Of a DNA stretch of 64,000 nucleotides, positions 1 through 8,253 are shown one piece after another. Positions within the stretch are counted from its first letter, which is position 1. Every line of letters starts with the position of its first letter. The stretch comes from Sphingobium sufflavum (GTDB lineage: Bacteria > Pseudomonadota > Alphaproteobacteria > Sphingomonadales > Sphingomonadaceae), in assembly GCF_021403115.1 (NCBI RefSeq), contig NZ_JAJSSH010000013.1, positions 50,059 through 114,058 of the forward strand, in the 5' to 3' direction. Made by a program: the position numbers and the translations under genes. The notes beneath the pieces were generated by a model. It was not told the DNA's origin. It ran no database searches and saw only the letters and a program-made list of their open reading frames with translations.

Positions 1-9
1 CTTTGGTCA

Positions 10-56
10 AAACGGCTCTCCGGCCCCGGGTCTGCCCCGCGGATGGGGAGCCGTTT
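10..56 (+). terminator. hairpin upstream of fabF
   Basis: Inverted repeat with arms AAACGGCTCTCC (10-21) and GGGGAGCCGTTT (45-56), which pair fully if one G-U pair is allowed. No T-run follows. It lies about 100 bases before fabF, where acpP usually ends, so it could be a terminator or attenuator between acpP and fabF. The upstream gene is outside the window. Confidence 0.4.
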
Positions 57-153
57 CGCCATCATGGCCCATCGGTCCGAACGAAGGCCGGGGCCGGAAT
101 TTTTCGAAGCCGGAATTTTTCGAAGATAGTGCAGGAAGTTAGGAGCACAGGTC

Positions 154-1416
154 ATGCGTCGTGTCGTCGTGACGGGTCTGGGAATGGTTTCGCCGCTGGG
201 TGGTGATGTCGATACGAGCTGGCGGAATATCCTGGCCTCGAAATCAGGTGCGGGCACGATCACGCGCTTCGACGCCACCGATTTCCAGAGCAACTATGCC
301 TGCGAAGTGAAGCCCGCCGACCATGAATATGGGTTCGATGCGAACAAGCGCGTCGACCATAAGGTTCAGCGGCAGGTTGATCCGTTCATCGTCTATGGCA
401 TCGACGCCGCCGGACAGGCGCTGGAGGATGCCGGCCTGCTCGACATGACCGAGGAAGAGCGGTTCCGCGCGGGCTGCTCCATCGGTTCGGGCATCGGCGG
501 CCTGCCGGGCATCGAAAGCGAATCGCTGGTGCTGGCCGCCAAGGGGCCGAAGCGGGTCAGCCCGCATTTCGTCCATGGCCGCCTCATCAACCTGATCTCC
601 GGTCAGGTTTCGATCAAATATGGCCTGATGGGGCCGAACCATGCAGTCGTCACCGCCTGCTCCACCGGCGCGCACAGCATCGGCGACGCGGCGCGCATGA
701 TCCAGATGGACGACGCCGACGTGATGCTGGCGGGTGGCGCGGAAAGCACGATCTGCCCCATCGGCATCGCCGGTTTCGGGCAGGCGCGGGCGCTCTCCAC
801 GGGCTTTCGCGACGAGCCGTGGCGCGGCAGCCGTCCCTATGACAAGGACCGCGACGGCTTCGTCATGGGCGAGGGCGCGGGCGTGGTCGTGCTGGAGGAA
901 TATGAGCGGGCCAAGGCGCGCGGCGCAAAAATCTATGCCGAGGTGATCGGTTATGGCCTGTCGGGCGACGCCTATCATGTGACGGCGCCGCACCCGGAAG
1001 GGTCGGGCGCGTTCCGCTCCATGCAGATGGCGCTGAAGAAGTCCGGCCTGTCGCTGACCGACATCGACTATATCAACGCGCACGGCACATCGACGCCGAT
1101 GGGTGACGAGCTGGAGCTGGGCGCGGTGCGCCGCCTGTTCGGCGATGCCATCGGCGGCCTGTCCATGTCCTCCACCAAATCGGCCATCGGCCATCTGCTG
1201 GGCGGCGCGGGCGCGGTCGAATCGATCTTCTGCATCCTGGCGATGCGCGACGGCATCGTGCCGCCGACGCTGAACCTGGACGATCCGAGCGAAAGCTGCA
1301 TCGGCGTCGATCTGGTCCCGCACGTGGCCAAGGAGCGCAAGGTGCGGGCGGTGCTGAACAACAGCTTCGGTTTCGGCGGCACCAACGCCAGCCTGGTGAT
1401 GATCCCCGCCGCATAA
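154..1416 (+). CDS. fabF: beta-ketoacyl-ACP synthase II (FabF)
   Basis: Condensing enzyme that elongates fatty acids by joining malonyl-ACP to acyl-ACP in the cytosolic type II pathway. The 420 residues match the usual length. The thiolase-fold signature is complete: nucleophile Cys169 in VVTACSTGAHS, His310 in INAHGTST, His347 in SAIGHLLGG and a glycine-rich C-terminus (NNSFGFGGTN). The ATG at 154 is preceded by AGGAG (AGTTAGGAGCACAGGTC). mltG follows 39 bases downstream on the same strand, a neighbour pair common in alphaproteobacteria, so the two are probably cotranscribed. A long open frame on the opposite strand is a GC-bias shadow. Confidence 0.97.
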   Translation: MRRVVVTGLGMVSPLGGDVDTSWRNILASKSGAGTITRFDATDFQSNYACEVKPADHEYGFDANKRVDHKVQRQVDPFIVYGIDAAGQALEDAGLLDMTEEERFRAGCSIGSGIGGLPGIESESLVLAAKGPKRVSPHFVHGRLINLISGQVSIKYGLMGPNHAVVTACSTGAHSIGDAARMIQMDDADVMLAGGAESTICPIGIAGFGQARALSTGFRDEPWRGSRPYDKDRDGFVMGEGAGVVVLEEYERAKARGAKIYAEVIGYGLSGDAYHVTAPHPEGSGAFRSMQMALKKSGLSLTDIDYINAHGTSTPMGDELELGAVRRLFGDAIGGLSMSSTKSAIGHLLGGAGAVESIFCILAMRDGIVPPTLNLDDPSESCIGVDLVPHVAKERKVRAVLNNSFGFGGTNASLVMIPAA

Positions 1417-1455
1417 GGACGGGTCGCCGCATCGGCCTGACAGGAAGGAAATGCC

Positions 1456-2427
1456 ATGCGCCGCACGGGGTTGCTGATTGTCGCCATCCTCGGTGCGGCG
1501 CTGGTCTTTATCGGGTTCAATTTCGTCTATGGCTGGGTGGGCGACGGACCGCTGACCCAGGACAAGACCATTGTGGTGCCCACGGGCGCGACGCTGACCA
1601 GCGCGGCGCGCGTGCTGAAGGCGCAGGGCGCGGTGAAGTCCGCCGACGCTTTCCTGACCCGCGCGAAACTGTTCGGCGGGTCGGCGCCGATCAAGGCGGG
1701 CGAATATGTGATCCCGCGCGGGGCGAGCAACCGCCAGATCCTGTCCATCCTGCAAGGCGGCAAGGCGCTGACCCATCTGGTCACCGTGGCGGAGGGCCTG
1801 CCCTCCATCATCGTGCACGAGAAATTGATGGCCGAGGATGAGCTGACCGGCACCATCCCCGTGCCCGCGGAAGGCAGCATCCTGCCCGACAGCTATGCGT
1901 TCGAGAAGGGCGAGAGCCGCGCCGCCGTGCTGGCGCGGATGCAGGGGGCGATGACGGACTATCTGGCGGCGGCGTGGAAGAAGCGGTCGCCCGACACCCC
2001 GGTGAAGACGCCGCAGGAGGCGGTGACGCTGGCCTCCATCGTGGAAAAGGAAACCGGCGTCGGGGCGGAGCGGACCATCGTGGCGGGCGTCTATGCCAAT
2101 CGCCTGCGCATCGGCATGATGTTGCAGGCGGACCCGACGATCATCTATCCCATCACCAAGGGCAAGCCGCTGGGCCGACGCATCCGCAAGTCGGAGATTG
2201 CGGCGGTCAACGGCTATAACACCTATGCCATGCCAGGCCTGCCGCGCGGGCCGATCGCCAATCCGGGGCGGGCGTCGATCGACGCGGTGCTGGCCCCGGC
2301 GGCGACGAAGGCGCTGTATTTCGTGGCGGATGGCAAGGGCGGGCATATCTTTGCCGACACGCTGGACGAGCAGAATGAGAATGTCCGCAAATGGTTCGAG
2401 ATACGGCGGCAGCGCGGCGAGCTTTGA
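1456..2427 (+). CDS. mltG: endolytic murein transglycosylase MltG (YceG family)
   Basis: Inner-membrane endolytic transglycosylase that cuts nascent peptidoglycan glycan strands and helps set their length. One N-terminal membrane segment (about residues 5-26) is followed by a periplasmic LysM-like region (GEYVIPRGAS, QILSILQGG) and the YceG catalytic domain. That domain has VAEGLPS, the motif ASIVEKET with the catalytic Glu near residue 197, then MLQADPTIIYP and YAMPGLPRGPIANPG. At 323 residues it has normal length. The start is supported by AGGAAGGAA just before the ATG. It probably forms an operon with fabF. Confidence 0.95.
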   Translation: MRRTGLLIVAILGAALVFIGFNFVYGWVGDGPLTQDKTIVVPTGATLTSAARVLKAQGAVKSADAFLTRAKLFGGSAPIKAGEYVIPRGASNRQILSILQGGKALTHLVTVAEGLPSIIVHEKLMAEDELTGTIPVPAEGSILPDSYAFEKGESRAAVLARMQGAMTDYLAAAWKKRSPDTPVKTPQEAVTLASIVEKETGVGAERTIVAGVYANRLRIGMMLQADPTIIYPITKGKPLGRRIRKSEIAAVNGYNTYAMPGLPRGPIANPGRASIDAVLAPAATKALYFVADGKGGHIFADTLDEQNENVRKWFEIRRQRGEL

Positions 2428-2553
2428 TGGCCTTTCGATCGCCCCTTGATCGAGCGAATCGCTTACTGAAGGCATTTTAAGTCATTTCCCTGATGAGGCC
2501 GTACAGGCCAAAGGGTGTTCAGCGAAACAACGCCTCTTTTATGGAGCCAGCCG

Positions 2554-3090
2554 ATGCTTGGACGCAACGTACCCGATGTTACCCTGAAAACCCGCGTGCG
2601 CGACGAAGCGGTGGAGGGGCCGAACCCCTTCCGCTGGCAGGATGTGCAGACCGGTGACCTGTTCAAGGGCAAGCGGGTGGTCGTCTTCTCGCTGCCCGGC
2701 GCCTTCACGCCCACTTGCTCCACCGAACAATGCCCGGCGTTCGAACGCTTCTATGATGATTTCCGGGACGCGGGCGTGGACGAGGTCTATTGCGTCTCCG
2801 TCAACGACGCCTTTGTGATGTTCCAGTGGGGCAAGCATCTGGGCCTGAAAAATGTCAAGCTGCTGCCCGATGGATCGGCGGACTTCACGCGCCGCATGGG
2901 CATGTTGATCCGCAAGGATCATCTGGGTTTCGGTGAGCGTAGCTGGCGCTATGCGATGGTCGTGGACGATGGTGTCGTCTCCGCCTGGTTCGAGGAGCCG
3001 GGGATCAATGACGCCGGACTGGACGACGACCCCTATAGCGAGAGCGCGCCGGAACCGGTGCTCGACTGGGTGAAGGCCAACGCCGCCTGA
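2554..3090 (+). CDS. Prx5-type peroxiredoxin
   Basis: Thiol peroxidase of the Prx5 (glutaredoxin-like redoxin) subfamily, reducing hydrogen peroxide and organic peroxides in the cytosol. The peroxidatic Cys55 is in PGAFTPTCS, followed by TEQCPAFER with Cys60; GVDEVYCVSVNDAFVMFQWG and the late WFEEPG motif are typical. The ATG at 2554 gives 178 residues, close to family length, and has GGAG eight bases upstream. A GTG at 2515 in the same frame would add 13 residues that look like untranslated leader. The gene stands alone, 126 bases after mltG. Confidence 0.9.
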   Translation: MLGRNVPDVTLKTRVRDEAVEGPNPFRWQDVQTGDLFKGKRVVVFSLPGAFTPTCSTEQCPAFERFYDDFRDAGVDEVYCVSVNDAFVMFQWGKHLGLKNVKLLPDGSADFTRRMGMLIRKDHLGFGERSWRYAMVVDDGVVSAWFEEPGINDAGLDDDPYSESAPEPVLDWVKANAA

Positions 3091-3142
3091 TCCCGCCCCG
3101 ACTGTGGTCCCGGTTCCGCGCGGTGCGGGGCCGGGTCGCGGC

Positions 3143-3640
3143 GTGCCGATCATCGTGACGGCCGAGATGGGCGCGGCGGACCAGAGCTGGGCCGACCGGC
3201 TGCGACAGGCGTATTTCCCGCCGGAGCGCAACCAGATCTCGGCGCACATCACGCTGTTCCACCATCTGCCGCCGGGATGCCTTGGCGAATTGAAGGCGGC
3301 GCTGGGCGAACTGGCGCGGGGGCCGAGGCCGCCCGCGCGGATCGACCGGCTGCTGTCGCTGGGACAGGGGGTAGCGCTGCATGTCCACAGCCCGGCGTTG
3401 CTGGCGATGCGGCAGGAACTGGCGGAGCGGTTTGCGGCCCTGCTGACGCCGCAGGATGCCGGACGGCCCCGGCTGCACATCACCATCCAGAACAAGGTGA
3501 CGGCGCCGGTCGCGCGGGAGACGATGGCGGTGCTGGAGCGGGATTTTCGGCCCCGCCCGCTGGCGATCGCGGGTCTGGCGGCGTGGGAGTATCGCGGGGG
3601 ACCATGGGCGCTGGTGCAGCGTTATGGGTTCCGGGGGTAG
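3143..3640 (+). CDS. 2H phosphoesterase (2'-5' RNA ligase family)
   Basis: Small cytosolic protein of the 2H phosphoesterase superfamily, which acts on 2'-5' or cyclic phosphodiester bonds in RNA or nucleotides. Two HxT catalytic motifs are visible: His35/Thr37 in SAHITLFHHLP and His112/Thr114 in RLHITIQNK, with the spacing expected for the two-fold pseudo-symmetric fold. The GTG at 3143 (MPIIVTAEMG) is preferred over the GTG at 3104 because the upstream residues are Pro/Gly/Arg-rich filler. The real substrate is unknown. It starts 52 bases after the peroxiredoxin gene and may be cotranscribed with it. Confidence 0.83.
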   Translation: MPIIVTAEMGAADQSWADRLRQAYFPPERNQISAHITLFHHLPPGCLGELKAALGELARGPRPPARIDRLLSLGQGVALHVHSPALLAMRQELAERFAALLTPQDAGRPRLHITIQNKVTAPVARETMAVLERDFRPRPLAIAGLAAWEYRGGPWALVQRYGFRG

Positions 3641-3670
3641 GGGCCGGGTGTCACGCCCGTGTCGATGCGG

Positions 3671-4081
3671 TCATGCCTCCGCTATGGTCAGCCATTTGGC
3701 CATGACGATGCGCGGCCTATGCTCGAACCCCAGATGCTCATAGAAGCCGACGACAGCCCGGTTGGTTTCGCGGACCATAGCGGAACCTTGACCATATGGC
3801 GCGCGCGCAACCGCCGCTCCCCGGCCTCGACCAGCGCCTGCCCGATACCCGTCCCGCGCTCCTGCGGGTCCGAGGCGCGATAGCAGAGCCATCCCCGATG
3901 ACCGTCATGCCCGACCATGACGCTGCCCTTCACCGCCGCGTCCCCGGCGACGAGGACGGTCGAGCAGGCGCGCCCCAGCGCGAACCGAAATTCCTGCTGC
4001 GGGTCATTATAGGCCGCGACCAGACCGCCACAGCCCGACAATCGCCGATTCGTCGTCAGGCGTGGCGTCGCGTACGATCAT
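3671..4081 (-). pseudogene. GNAT acetyltransferase (YpeA-like), double frameshift
   Basis: The reverse strand encodes a YpeA-like GNAT N-acetyltransferase in three pieces. From the ATG at 4081 one frame reads MIVRDATPDDESAIVGLWR. A second frame continues with CGLVAAYNDPQQEF, GHDGHRGW and the acetyl-CoA loop ERGTGIGQALVEAGE. The C-terminal MVRETNRAVVGFYEHLGFE is back in the first frame and ends at 3671. Compared with the family, about 8 bases are missing after LWR and 1 base before MVRETN, 9 in total, so the outer frame is restored while the middle is out of phase. It is probably inactive unless the assembly is wrong here. Confidence 0.75.
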
Positions 4082-4110
4082 GGCCGCCCGGTCATTCGCA
4101 GGGAGGCGGG

Positions 4111-5343
4111 TCAGGCCAGCCCGACTTCCTTCAGCGGGATGCTGGCGTCCGCCAGTTGCGCGAGGTCCAGCTTCGATCCCGCCACCACATGGGCGCGGCC
4201 CTGCGCATAATCCTTAATCGCGTTGACACAGTCGATGGCGATGAACTTGCCGCCGCGCAGATAGACGACCGAGAAGCTGCGGTTGGCCGGGTCGCCGCGC
4301 AGGATCGTCTGGTCATGGCCGGTGGACAGGCCCACCGTCTGGAGCTTCAGGTCATATTGGTTCGACCAGAACCAGGGCAGGGCGTCATATTCGCTCACGA
4401 CCTCCCCCAGCAGATGCTGCACGGCCAGCTTGGCCTGGTCGTTGGCGTTCTGCACCGATTCGAGGCGGATCTGGTTGCCCTCCGCATATTTGTTCGCATG
4501 GGCGGCGCAATCGCCGACGGCATAGATGTCCGGCAGGCTGGTACGGCAGAAGCCGTCCACGTCCACGCCATTGCCGCCGGATGCGCCCGCCGCGATCAGC
4601 GGGCCGACTTCGGGGATGATGCCGATGCCGACGATCACCAGTTGCGCGGGCAGGACGGAGCCATCCGCCATGCGCACGCCGCTGACGCGGCCGTCCGTCT
4701 CCTCGATGCAGTCCATCCGCGCGCCGGTGCGCAGGTCGACGCCATGGGCGCGATGATCCGCCTCGTAGAAGGCCGACAGTTCCGGCCCGGCGACGCGCGC
4801 CAGAACCCGGTCCAGCGCCTCCAGCAGCACGACCTTCTTGCCCAACTTGGCGAGGACGGCGGCGGCCTCCAGCCCGATATAGCCGCCGCCGATGATGACG
4901 ACATCGGTAACGGAGGGCAGCAGGCCCATGATCGCGTCCACATCGCTGCGACGGCGCACGGCATAGACGCCCTGCGCCGTCGCGCCGTCGCAGGTCAGCA
5001 GACGCGGCGTGCCGCCCGCCGCCCAGATCAGCCGCCCATAGCCATAGGTCGTGCCGTCGATGGTGGTGACGCTGTGCGCCTGCGGATCGACGCGGTCGAC
5101 GCGCTGGCCCAGCAGCATCTCCACATTGCGTTCCGGCCAGAAGGTGGCGGGGCGAATCAGGATGCGTTCGAATTCCTTCTCGCCGCTCATGTAGTCCTTG
5201 GACAGCGGCGGGCGTTCATAGGGCGGTTCCGGCTCGTCGCCGATGATGGCGACGGTGCCGTCGAACTTCAATTGACGAAGCATGATCGCAGCCTGCGCGC
5301 CCGCATGGCCCGCGCCAACAATCAACACGTCGAAATGGGTCAT
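4111..5343 (-). CDS. ferredoxin-NAD(P)H reductase, putidaredoxin reductase type
   Basis: FAD enzyme passing electrons from NAD(P)H to a [2Fe-2S] ferredoxin, which in turn feeds P450s or dioxygenases. The 410 residues have an FAD-binding motif at the N-terminus ([12 protein letters not shown]), a second Rossmann motif for the nucleotide ([14 protein letters not shown], residues 148-161) and the late FAD contact DIYAVGDCA. Length and order fit rhodocoxin/putidaredoxin reductases. The ATG at 5343 has GAGAGG upstream; an in-frame extension to 5508 is unlikely. It is the only such reductase in the window, so it may serve the ferredoxin at 60563 and the three P450s, although it lies far away beside the tRNA. 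Confidence 0.92.
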   Translation of the reverse strand: MTHFDVLIVGAGHAGAQAAIMLRQLKFDGTVAIIGDEPEPPYERPPLSKDYMSGEKEFERILIRPATFWPERNVEMLLGQRVDRVDPQAHSVTTIDGTTYGYGRLIWAAGGTPRLLTCDGATAQGVYAVRRRSDVDAIMGLLPSVTDVVIIGGGYIGLEAAAVLAKLGKKVVLLEALDRVLARVAGPELSAFYEADHRAHGVDLRTGARMDCIEETDGRVSGVRMADGSVLPAQLVIVGIGIIPEVGPLIAAGASGGNGVDVDGFCRTSLPDIYAVGDCAAHANKYAEGNQIRLESVQNANDQAKLAVQHLLGEVVSEYDALPWFWSNQYDLKLQTVGLSTGHDQTILRGDPANRSFSVVYLRGGKFIAIDCVNAIKDYAQGRAHVVAGSKLDLAQLADASIPLKEVGLA

Positions 5344-5534
5344 GCTCTTGCCTCTCACCCCGCAGCGACCGGCATACATGCCAGCCCGGAACACCGGGGC
5401 ATTGCCAGAGCCGTGCCGGGAGTGCAACGCTTCAACGAGCCATTGACCATGCCTGAGATGGTGCGTATAGGGCGCCGACCCACCGGCGACCATCGCCGGT
5501 TCTGGCACGGTCCCCGGACCGTCGGCAGCCTTGG

Positions 5535-5611
5535 GGCGGAGTAGCTCAGCTGGTTAGAGCAGCGGAATCATAATCCGCGTGTCGGGGGTTCAAGTCCCTC
5601 CTCCGCTACCA
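5535..5611 (+). tRNA. tRNA-Met (anticodon CAT)
   Basis: A 77-base cloverleaf. Acceptor GGCGGAG (5535-5541) pairs with CTCCGCT including one G-T pair. D arm GCTC/GAGC, anticodon stem GCGGA/TCCGC with loop ATCATAA and anticodon CAT at 5569-5571, T arm with GGTTCAAGTCC, encoded CCA at 5609-5611. The body looks like elongator tRNA-Met, though a tRNA-Ile2 (CAT, lysidine-modified) cannot be fully excluded. Its 3' half is duplicated at 11084-11131, so it is the integration target of a mobile element. Confidence 0.96.
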
Positions 5612-5612
5612 A
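5565..5612 (+). repeat. attL: 48-bp repeat in tRNA-Met 3' half
   Basis: The 48 bases from the anticodon stem to just past the CCA end recur without mismatch at 11084-11131. This is the classic attachment-site arrangement of a tyrosine-recombinase element in a tRNA gene: this copy is part of the intact tRNA. Confidence 0.85.
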
Positions 5613-5728
5613 CTATCCCATTGAAATAGCTGGTTTTGTTGAAGATAGTGCGCAGGTCAGCAGCTTGGCGCCATTCCCATCCATTTCCTAGCATTTCTGG
5701 CGTTTTTCAACGTGTCCCGGCGGCTCCA

Positions 5729-5760
5729 TGCAACATGGATGCGACATGGATGCGACATGG
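5729..5760 (+). repeat. left arm-type repeats (3 copies)
   Basis: Three decamers start at 5729, 5740 and 5751: TGCAACATGG, TGCGACATGG, TGCGACATGG. Starts are exactly 11 bp apart, about one helical turn, so a protein could bind them on one face. Two more copies sit at the other end of the island. Likely integrase or excisionase arm sites. Confidence 0.62.
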
Positions 5761-5790
5761 TGAGCCGTAAAACGAACGCCCTTGCACCCC

Positions 5791-5961
5791 CTATTCCCTG
5801 TCCCATTCGTTTGATTCGCGCTGAGACATCCTCGCCGATGCGTGGATGATGATTGCCCCATCTGAAGCTATCTCAACGCGGTCGATCGGAAGGCCGGCAG
5901 CCAATGCACCCTTGATTGCGCGGGTGACGTCGGCCTGGGTAAACCGCGCCTTTTCCGTCAT
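5791..5961 (-). CDS. 56-residue integrase-associated small protein
   Basis: Reads MTEKARFTQADVTRAIKGAL at the N-terminus, then AAGLPIDRVEIASDGAIIIH and a polar tail ending ESNEWDRE. Small proteins beginning with this sort of sequence are, from memory, common just upstream of tyrosine integrases in alphaproteobacterial islands; the function is not known, possibly DNA binding. The ATG overlaps the stop of the upstream gene (ATGA at 5961-5958), so translation is probably coupled. The integrase expected between this gene and the tRNA is missing; only about 180 noncoding bases with the arm repeats remain there. Confidence 0.65.
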   Translation of the reverse strand: MTEKARFTQADVTRAIKGALAAGLPIDRVEIASDGAIIIHASARMSQRESNEWDRE

Positions 5962-6401
5962 CGCATTTTGTCGCGCTTGGCTTGGGGAATGCGAGGTGGA
6001 GTGCTGAGTATGTTTCGGACACGGGCAAGCGCAAGCTGAGCAGCCTCCTTATGCTGCCCCTCCAATTGCAGGCGCCGAACTTCCTCGCGTTCCTCTTGAC
6101 GCTTCGCTGCCTGCGCGATGAGAGCGGTCGCGGCTGCCGCCTTCAGAACTTCGATAGCGCCGATAGAGACGAGGATATCCAGTTCTTCGTCGGAAAAGCA
6201 TATTCCCTTCCCGCTCTGCGCAGCTCGGCTAACTCTGCGGTCCAGATTGATCAGTCCGTTCATGAGAAAGTTTTCCTGAATTGTGTCGCAAAGTATAGGG
6301 GCAAAGCCAATCAGTTGGGCAAGCGTTGTGTTTCCTGCCTGGCGAGCCGAGCCAGCCTCAAGGAAATGAGGAGAGACCAAAACGAGGTCGATCTGTGCCA
6401 C
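5958..6401 (-). CDS. hypothetical protein, 147 residues
   Basis: Not recognised. GTG start at 6401 with a good AGAGGAAG six bases upstream. The N-terminal part has mixed hydrophobic segments (LAQLIGFAPILCDTI, LDILVSIGAIEVL); residues of about 85-130 form a charged, Ala/Glu/Arg-rich stretch (AKRQEEREEVRRLQLEG) likely to be a long helix or coiled coil. No signal peptide and no Cys or His motif. Its stop overlaps the start of the 56-residue gene, so the two form one small operon pointing at attL. Base composition is less GC-rich than the core, which fits acquired DNA. Confidence 0.68.
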   Translation of the reverse strand: MAQIDLVLVSPHFLEAGSARQAGNTTLAQLIGFAPILCDTIQENFLMNGLINLDRRVSRAAQSGKGICFSDEELDILVSIGAIEVLKAAAATALIAQAAKRQEEREEVRRLQLEGQHKEAAQLALARVRNILSTPPRIPQAKRDKMR

Positions 6402-7146
6402 CTGCCGCTTCCTCTACATATGCTGGCAGTCGTGGGTTCAACCAAGAGACGGACGTGATTTCCTTGTGGAATCGCTTTCGACAAGCGGTGCCATTGGTGC
6501 AGGCAACCATTCTGCAACTACTGAGAAGCTCCTCTCAAACGGAGCAACCAATGCCGAAATACGCCTTTTCTCAACGTTCGCTGGTTCGTCAGCGGGATCT
6601 GCTCAAACTCCGACCGAACTGTCCGTGCGCGGAGGTAGAGCATGGCGTTGATCGGCCGCACCATAATATTCAGCGAGGCCGTGACGTTCGTCCGTGACCG
6701 CCGCCTCTACTACGCGCTGCCGACCAGCAGTGCGCCAACCCGGACGTTCCCCGTCTGCCACATGGGCGTCGGCATTAGTTGCGTGGTGGACAGCAGCGAC
6801 ACGCCAGAAACGGGTGCTCAATGCCGCTCAGAAGGCGAGCCGCAGTGCAGGCGACTATCGGACACCGCCATAGCAAGTAGGCTCGCTGTCGCATGCTGCT
6901 GTGGCAGTGGGTGGGCCGCAACAGGCCGCGCGAGATCGTTGTGGACGGGTCAGCCTAGGGCCTGAGTGAGCACGAGGCCGCTGGACGAGGAGAAACCAGA
7001 TCATGGTGGGTTAAATATGCTGGTGGACAGTTCGTCTTGGGCCTGGCTCGAAGAGATGGGCGCAACGGTGCACTGAATGAGCCGGGTTCGCTCATGATGG
7101 CAGGGGGATGGCGGCCAACATCCCCGAACCACGCCGGAATGATGGC
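6402..7146. other. island stretch with no convincing gene
   Basis: About 740 bases between the unknown operon and the toxin gene. Several short open frames exist on both strands (for example 6642-6965 plus, 6603-6821 minus), but none has a good ribosome site, family motif or consistent codon use. It may be eroded remains of genes lost from the island, and holds the promoter of the leftward operon on its left side. Confidence 0.5.
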
Positions 7147-7197
7147 TATGGCAGTGCCGTAATAACTGTTGATCATTCTACGGCATTGCCGTATAAA
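7147..7197 (+). promoter_or_regulatory. toxin-antitoxin promoter with twin palindromic operators
   Basis: Two palindromes, TATGGCAGTGCCGTAA (7147-7162) and TACGGCATTGCCGTAT (7179-7194), share the core GGCA-N-TGCC and start 32 bp apart, about three helical turns. A promoter overlaps them: TTGATC (7169-7174), 17-bp spacer, TATAAA (7192-7197). Probably autoregulation by the Xre antitoxin or the complex. Transcription would begin close to the toxin ATG at 7204. Confidence 0.65.
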
Positions 7198-7203
7198 TTG
7201 GAC

Positions 7204-7533
7204 ATGCAATCGGTCATCGAAACTTCAGCATATCTCTCGGCGGCCAAGGATGCCGGCATGAATGAGGACGAGCGTGCAGCGGTCATCGACGTGATTGCGA
7301 GCAATCCGGAGGCAGGGGAGATCATGCCCGGTTGCGGCGGTGCCAGAAAGCTCCGCGTTGCCAAGCCGGGCAAGGGAAAGTCGGGAGGCTACCGCGTCAT
7401 CACCTACTTTGCGGGTGCCGAGATTCCTGTCTTTCTTCTCACGGTGTTTGGCAAGAATGAGAAGGTGAGCCTAGCGCAAGGTGAGCGCAATGCATTGGCC
7501 ACACTGACCAAGACATTGAAGGATAGCTTTTAG
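7204..7533 (+). CDS. RelE/HigB-like toxin
   Basis: Type II toxin of the RelE superfamily (Gp49/HigB-like), expected to be a ribosome-dependent mRNA interferase. 109 residues; starts [18 protein letters not shown] and has the beta-sheet core signatures [20 protein letters not shown] and [15 protein letters not shown], followed by a C-terminal helix. The ATG at 7204 is chosen because relatives start MQ-V-ET and because the upstream residues overlap the operator. The -10 box ends only 6 bases before this ATG and no Shine-Dalgarno is visible, so the message may be leaderless. The antitoxin gene follows after 9 bases. Confidence 0.88.
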   Translation: MQSVIETSAYLSAAKDAGMNEDERAAVIDVIASNPEAGEIMPGCGGARKLRVAKPGKGKSGGYRVITYFAGAEIPVFLLTVFGKNEKVSLAQGERNALATLTKTLKDSF

Positions 7534-7542
7534 GAGCAGACC

Positions 7543-7827
7543 ATGAGCAAGAACGCATTCGACAAAATCGCGGCCGGTTTGGAAGACGCCCTCGCTTTCG
7601 TGAAGGGCGACGAGTCCCGTGGCGTCGTCCATCAGGCGGTCGACATCAAGGCACTGCGGAAAGTGACGGGCAAAACGCAGGATCAGTTCGCCGCCGTCTA
7701 TCATCTGCCGGTGGGCACTGTGCGTGACTGGGAGCAGGGACGACGTGTGCCCGACGCGCCAGCTCGTGCCTTGCTGTCCATGATCGCAAAAGAGCCGGAG
7801 ACTGTTGCGCGTCTATTGGCGGGGTAA
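7543..7827 (+). CDS. Xre/HTH antitoxin (NadS/HigA-like)
   Basis: 94-residue DNA-binding antitoxin. The helix-turn-helix spans about residues 44-70 (KTQDQFAAVYHLPVGTVRDW then EQGRRVPD), followed by an Ala-rich end PARALLSMIAKEPETVARLL typical of NadS-like antitoxins. The N-terminal part (FDKIAAGLEDALAFVKGD) is likely to cover the toxin. TAGGAG lies just upstream of the ATG at 7543. Toxin-first order is normal for HigBA-type pairs. It probably binds the GGCA-N-TGCC palindromes before the toxin gene and represses the operon. The pair may help keep the island in the chromosome. Confidence 0.92.
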   Translation: MSKNAFDKIAAGLEDALAFVKGDESRGVVHQAVDIKALRKVTGKTQDQFAAVYHLPVGTVRDWEQGRRVPDAPARALLSMIAKEPETVARLLAG

Positions 7828-8015
7828 GGCAGCAGGCTTGCCAATATAGACGCAAAAGGGCGAGCGCGCGGCACCGGCTGCTCGTTTGTCAGATTGGCGG
7901 GCGCAGTCCTGTCGCCGCGGATAACGCGATGGCGCATTTTGCTGCTGGAGAGAGCATCGGCAGAGTCACGGACTGACAGCTTCACTACCGACGCCGCCGA
8001 CCCCGCTTTTGTGCA

Positions 8016-8252
8016 TCAACGCTTTTTGCGCGGTGAACGTCGCGGTTTCTTTGGCGTAGGCAAATCTGTGGTGTCGGACGTCGCGCGGGGCTTGAGCAAA
8101 TGCGATATCCCGTGAACAGCCACGAAGGCGATGAGGAACAGGGTGAGCAGTCCGCCGGGATCCTTCATTTGTAGCAGTGCCGCTACGATGACTGTCAGCA
8201 CGAGCGCCAAAAGATTGCGCGGAACGCTGAACAGTTCGATCAACTTGTCCAT
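8016..8252 (-). CDS. small two-helix membrane protein, unknown
   Basis: Not recognised. 78 residues: short N-terminus, hydrophobic segments at about residues 12-27 (LLALVLTVIVAALL) and 34-52 (LLTLFLIAFVAVHGISHLL), then a strongly basic tail PKKPRRSPRKKR that should stay in the cytoplasm. The start lies one base after the stop of the 287-residue gene upstream on the same strand, so both are surely cotranscribed. It might anchor or regulate its partner. Confidence 0.65.
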   Translation of the reverse strand: MDKLIELFSVPRNLLALVLTVIVAALLQMKDPGGLLTLFLIAFVAVHGISHLLKPRATSDTTDLPTPKKPRRSPRKKR

Positions 8253-8253
8253 G

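Noticed and set aside
244..2475. 743-residue open frame antisense to fabF and mltG
   Set aside because: High GC keeps antisense frames open. It has Arg/Ala/His-rich composition, no motifs, and covers two certain genes.
3796..5544. 582-residue plus-strand frame antisense to the ferredoxin reductase
   Set aside because: Shadow of a gene with clear FAD and NAD motifs; no start signal or family resemblance.
5612..5760. CRISPR-like array because of the repeated decamers
   Set aside because: Only three very short units at one-turn spacing, no spacers of usual length and no cas genes; fits integrase arm sites better.
6642..6965. 107-residue frame in the island
   Set aside because: No ribosome site, Cys/Arg-rich filler and no motif; overlaps another equally poor frame on the other strand.
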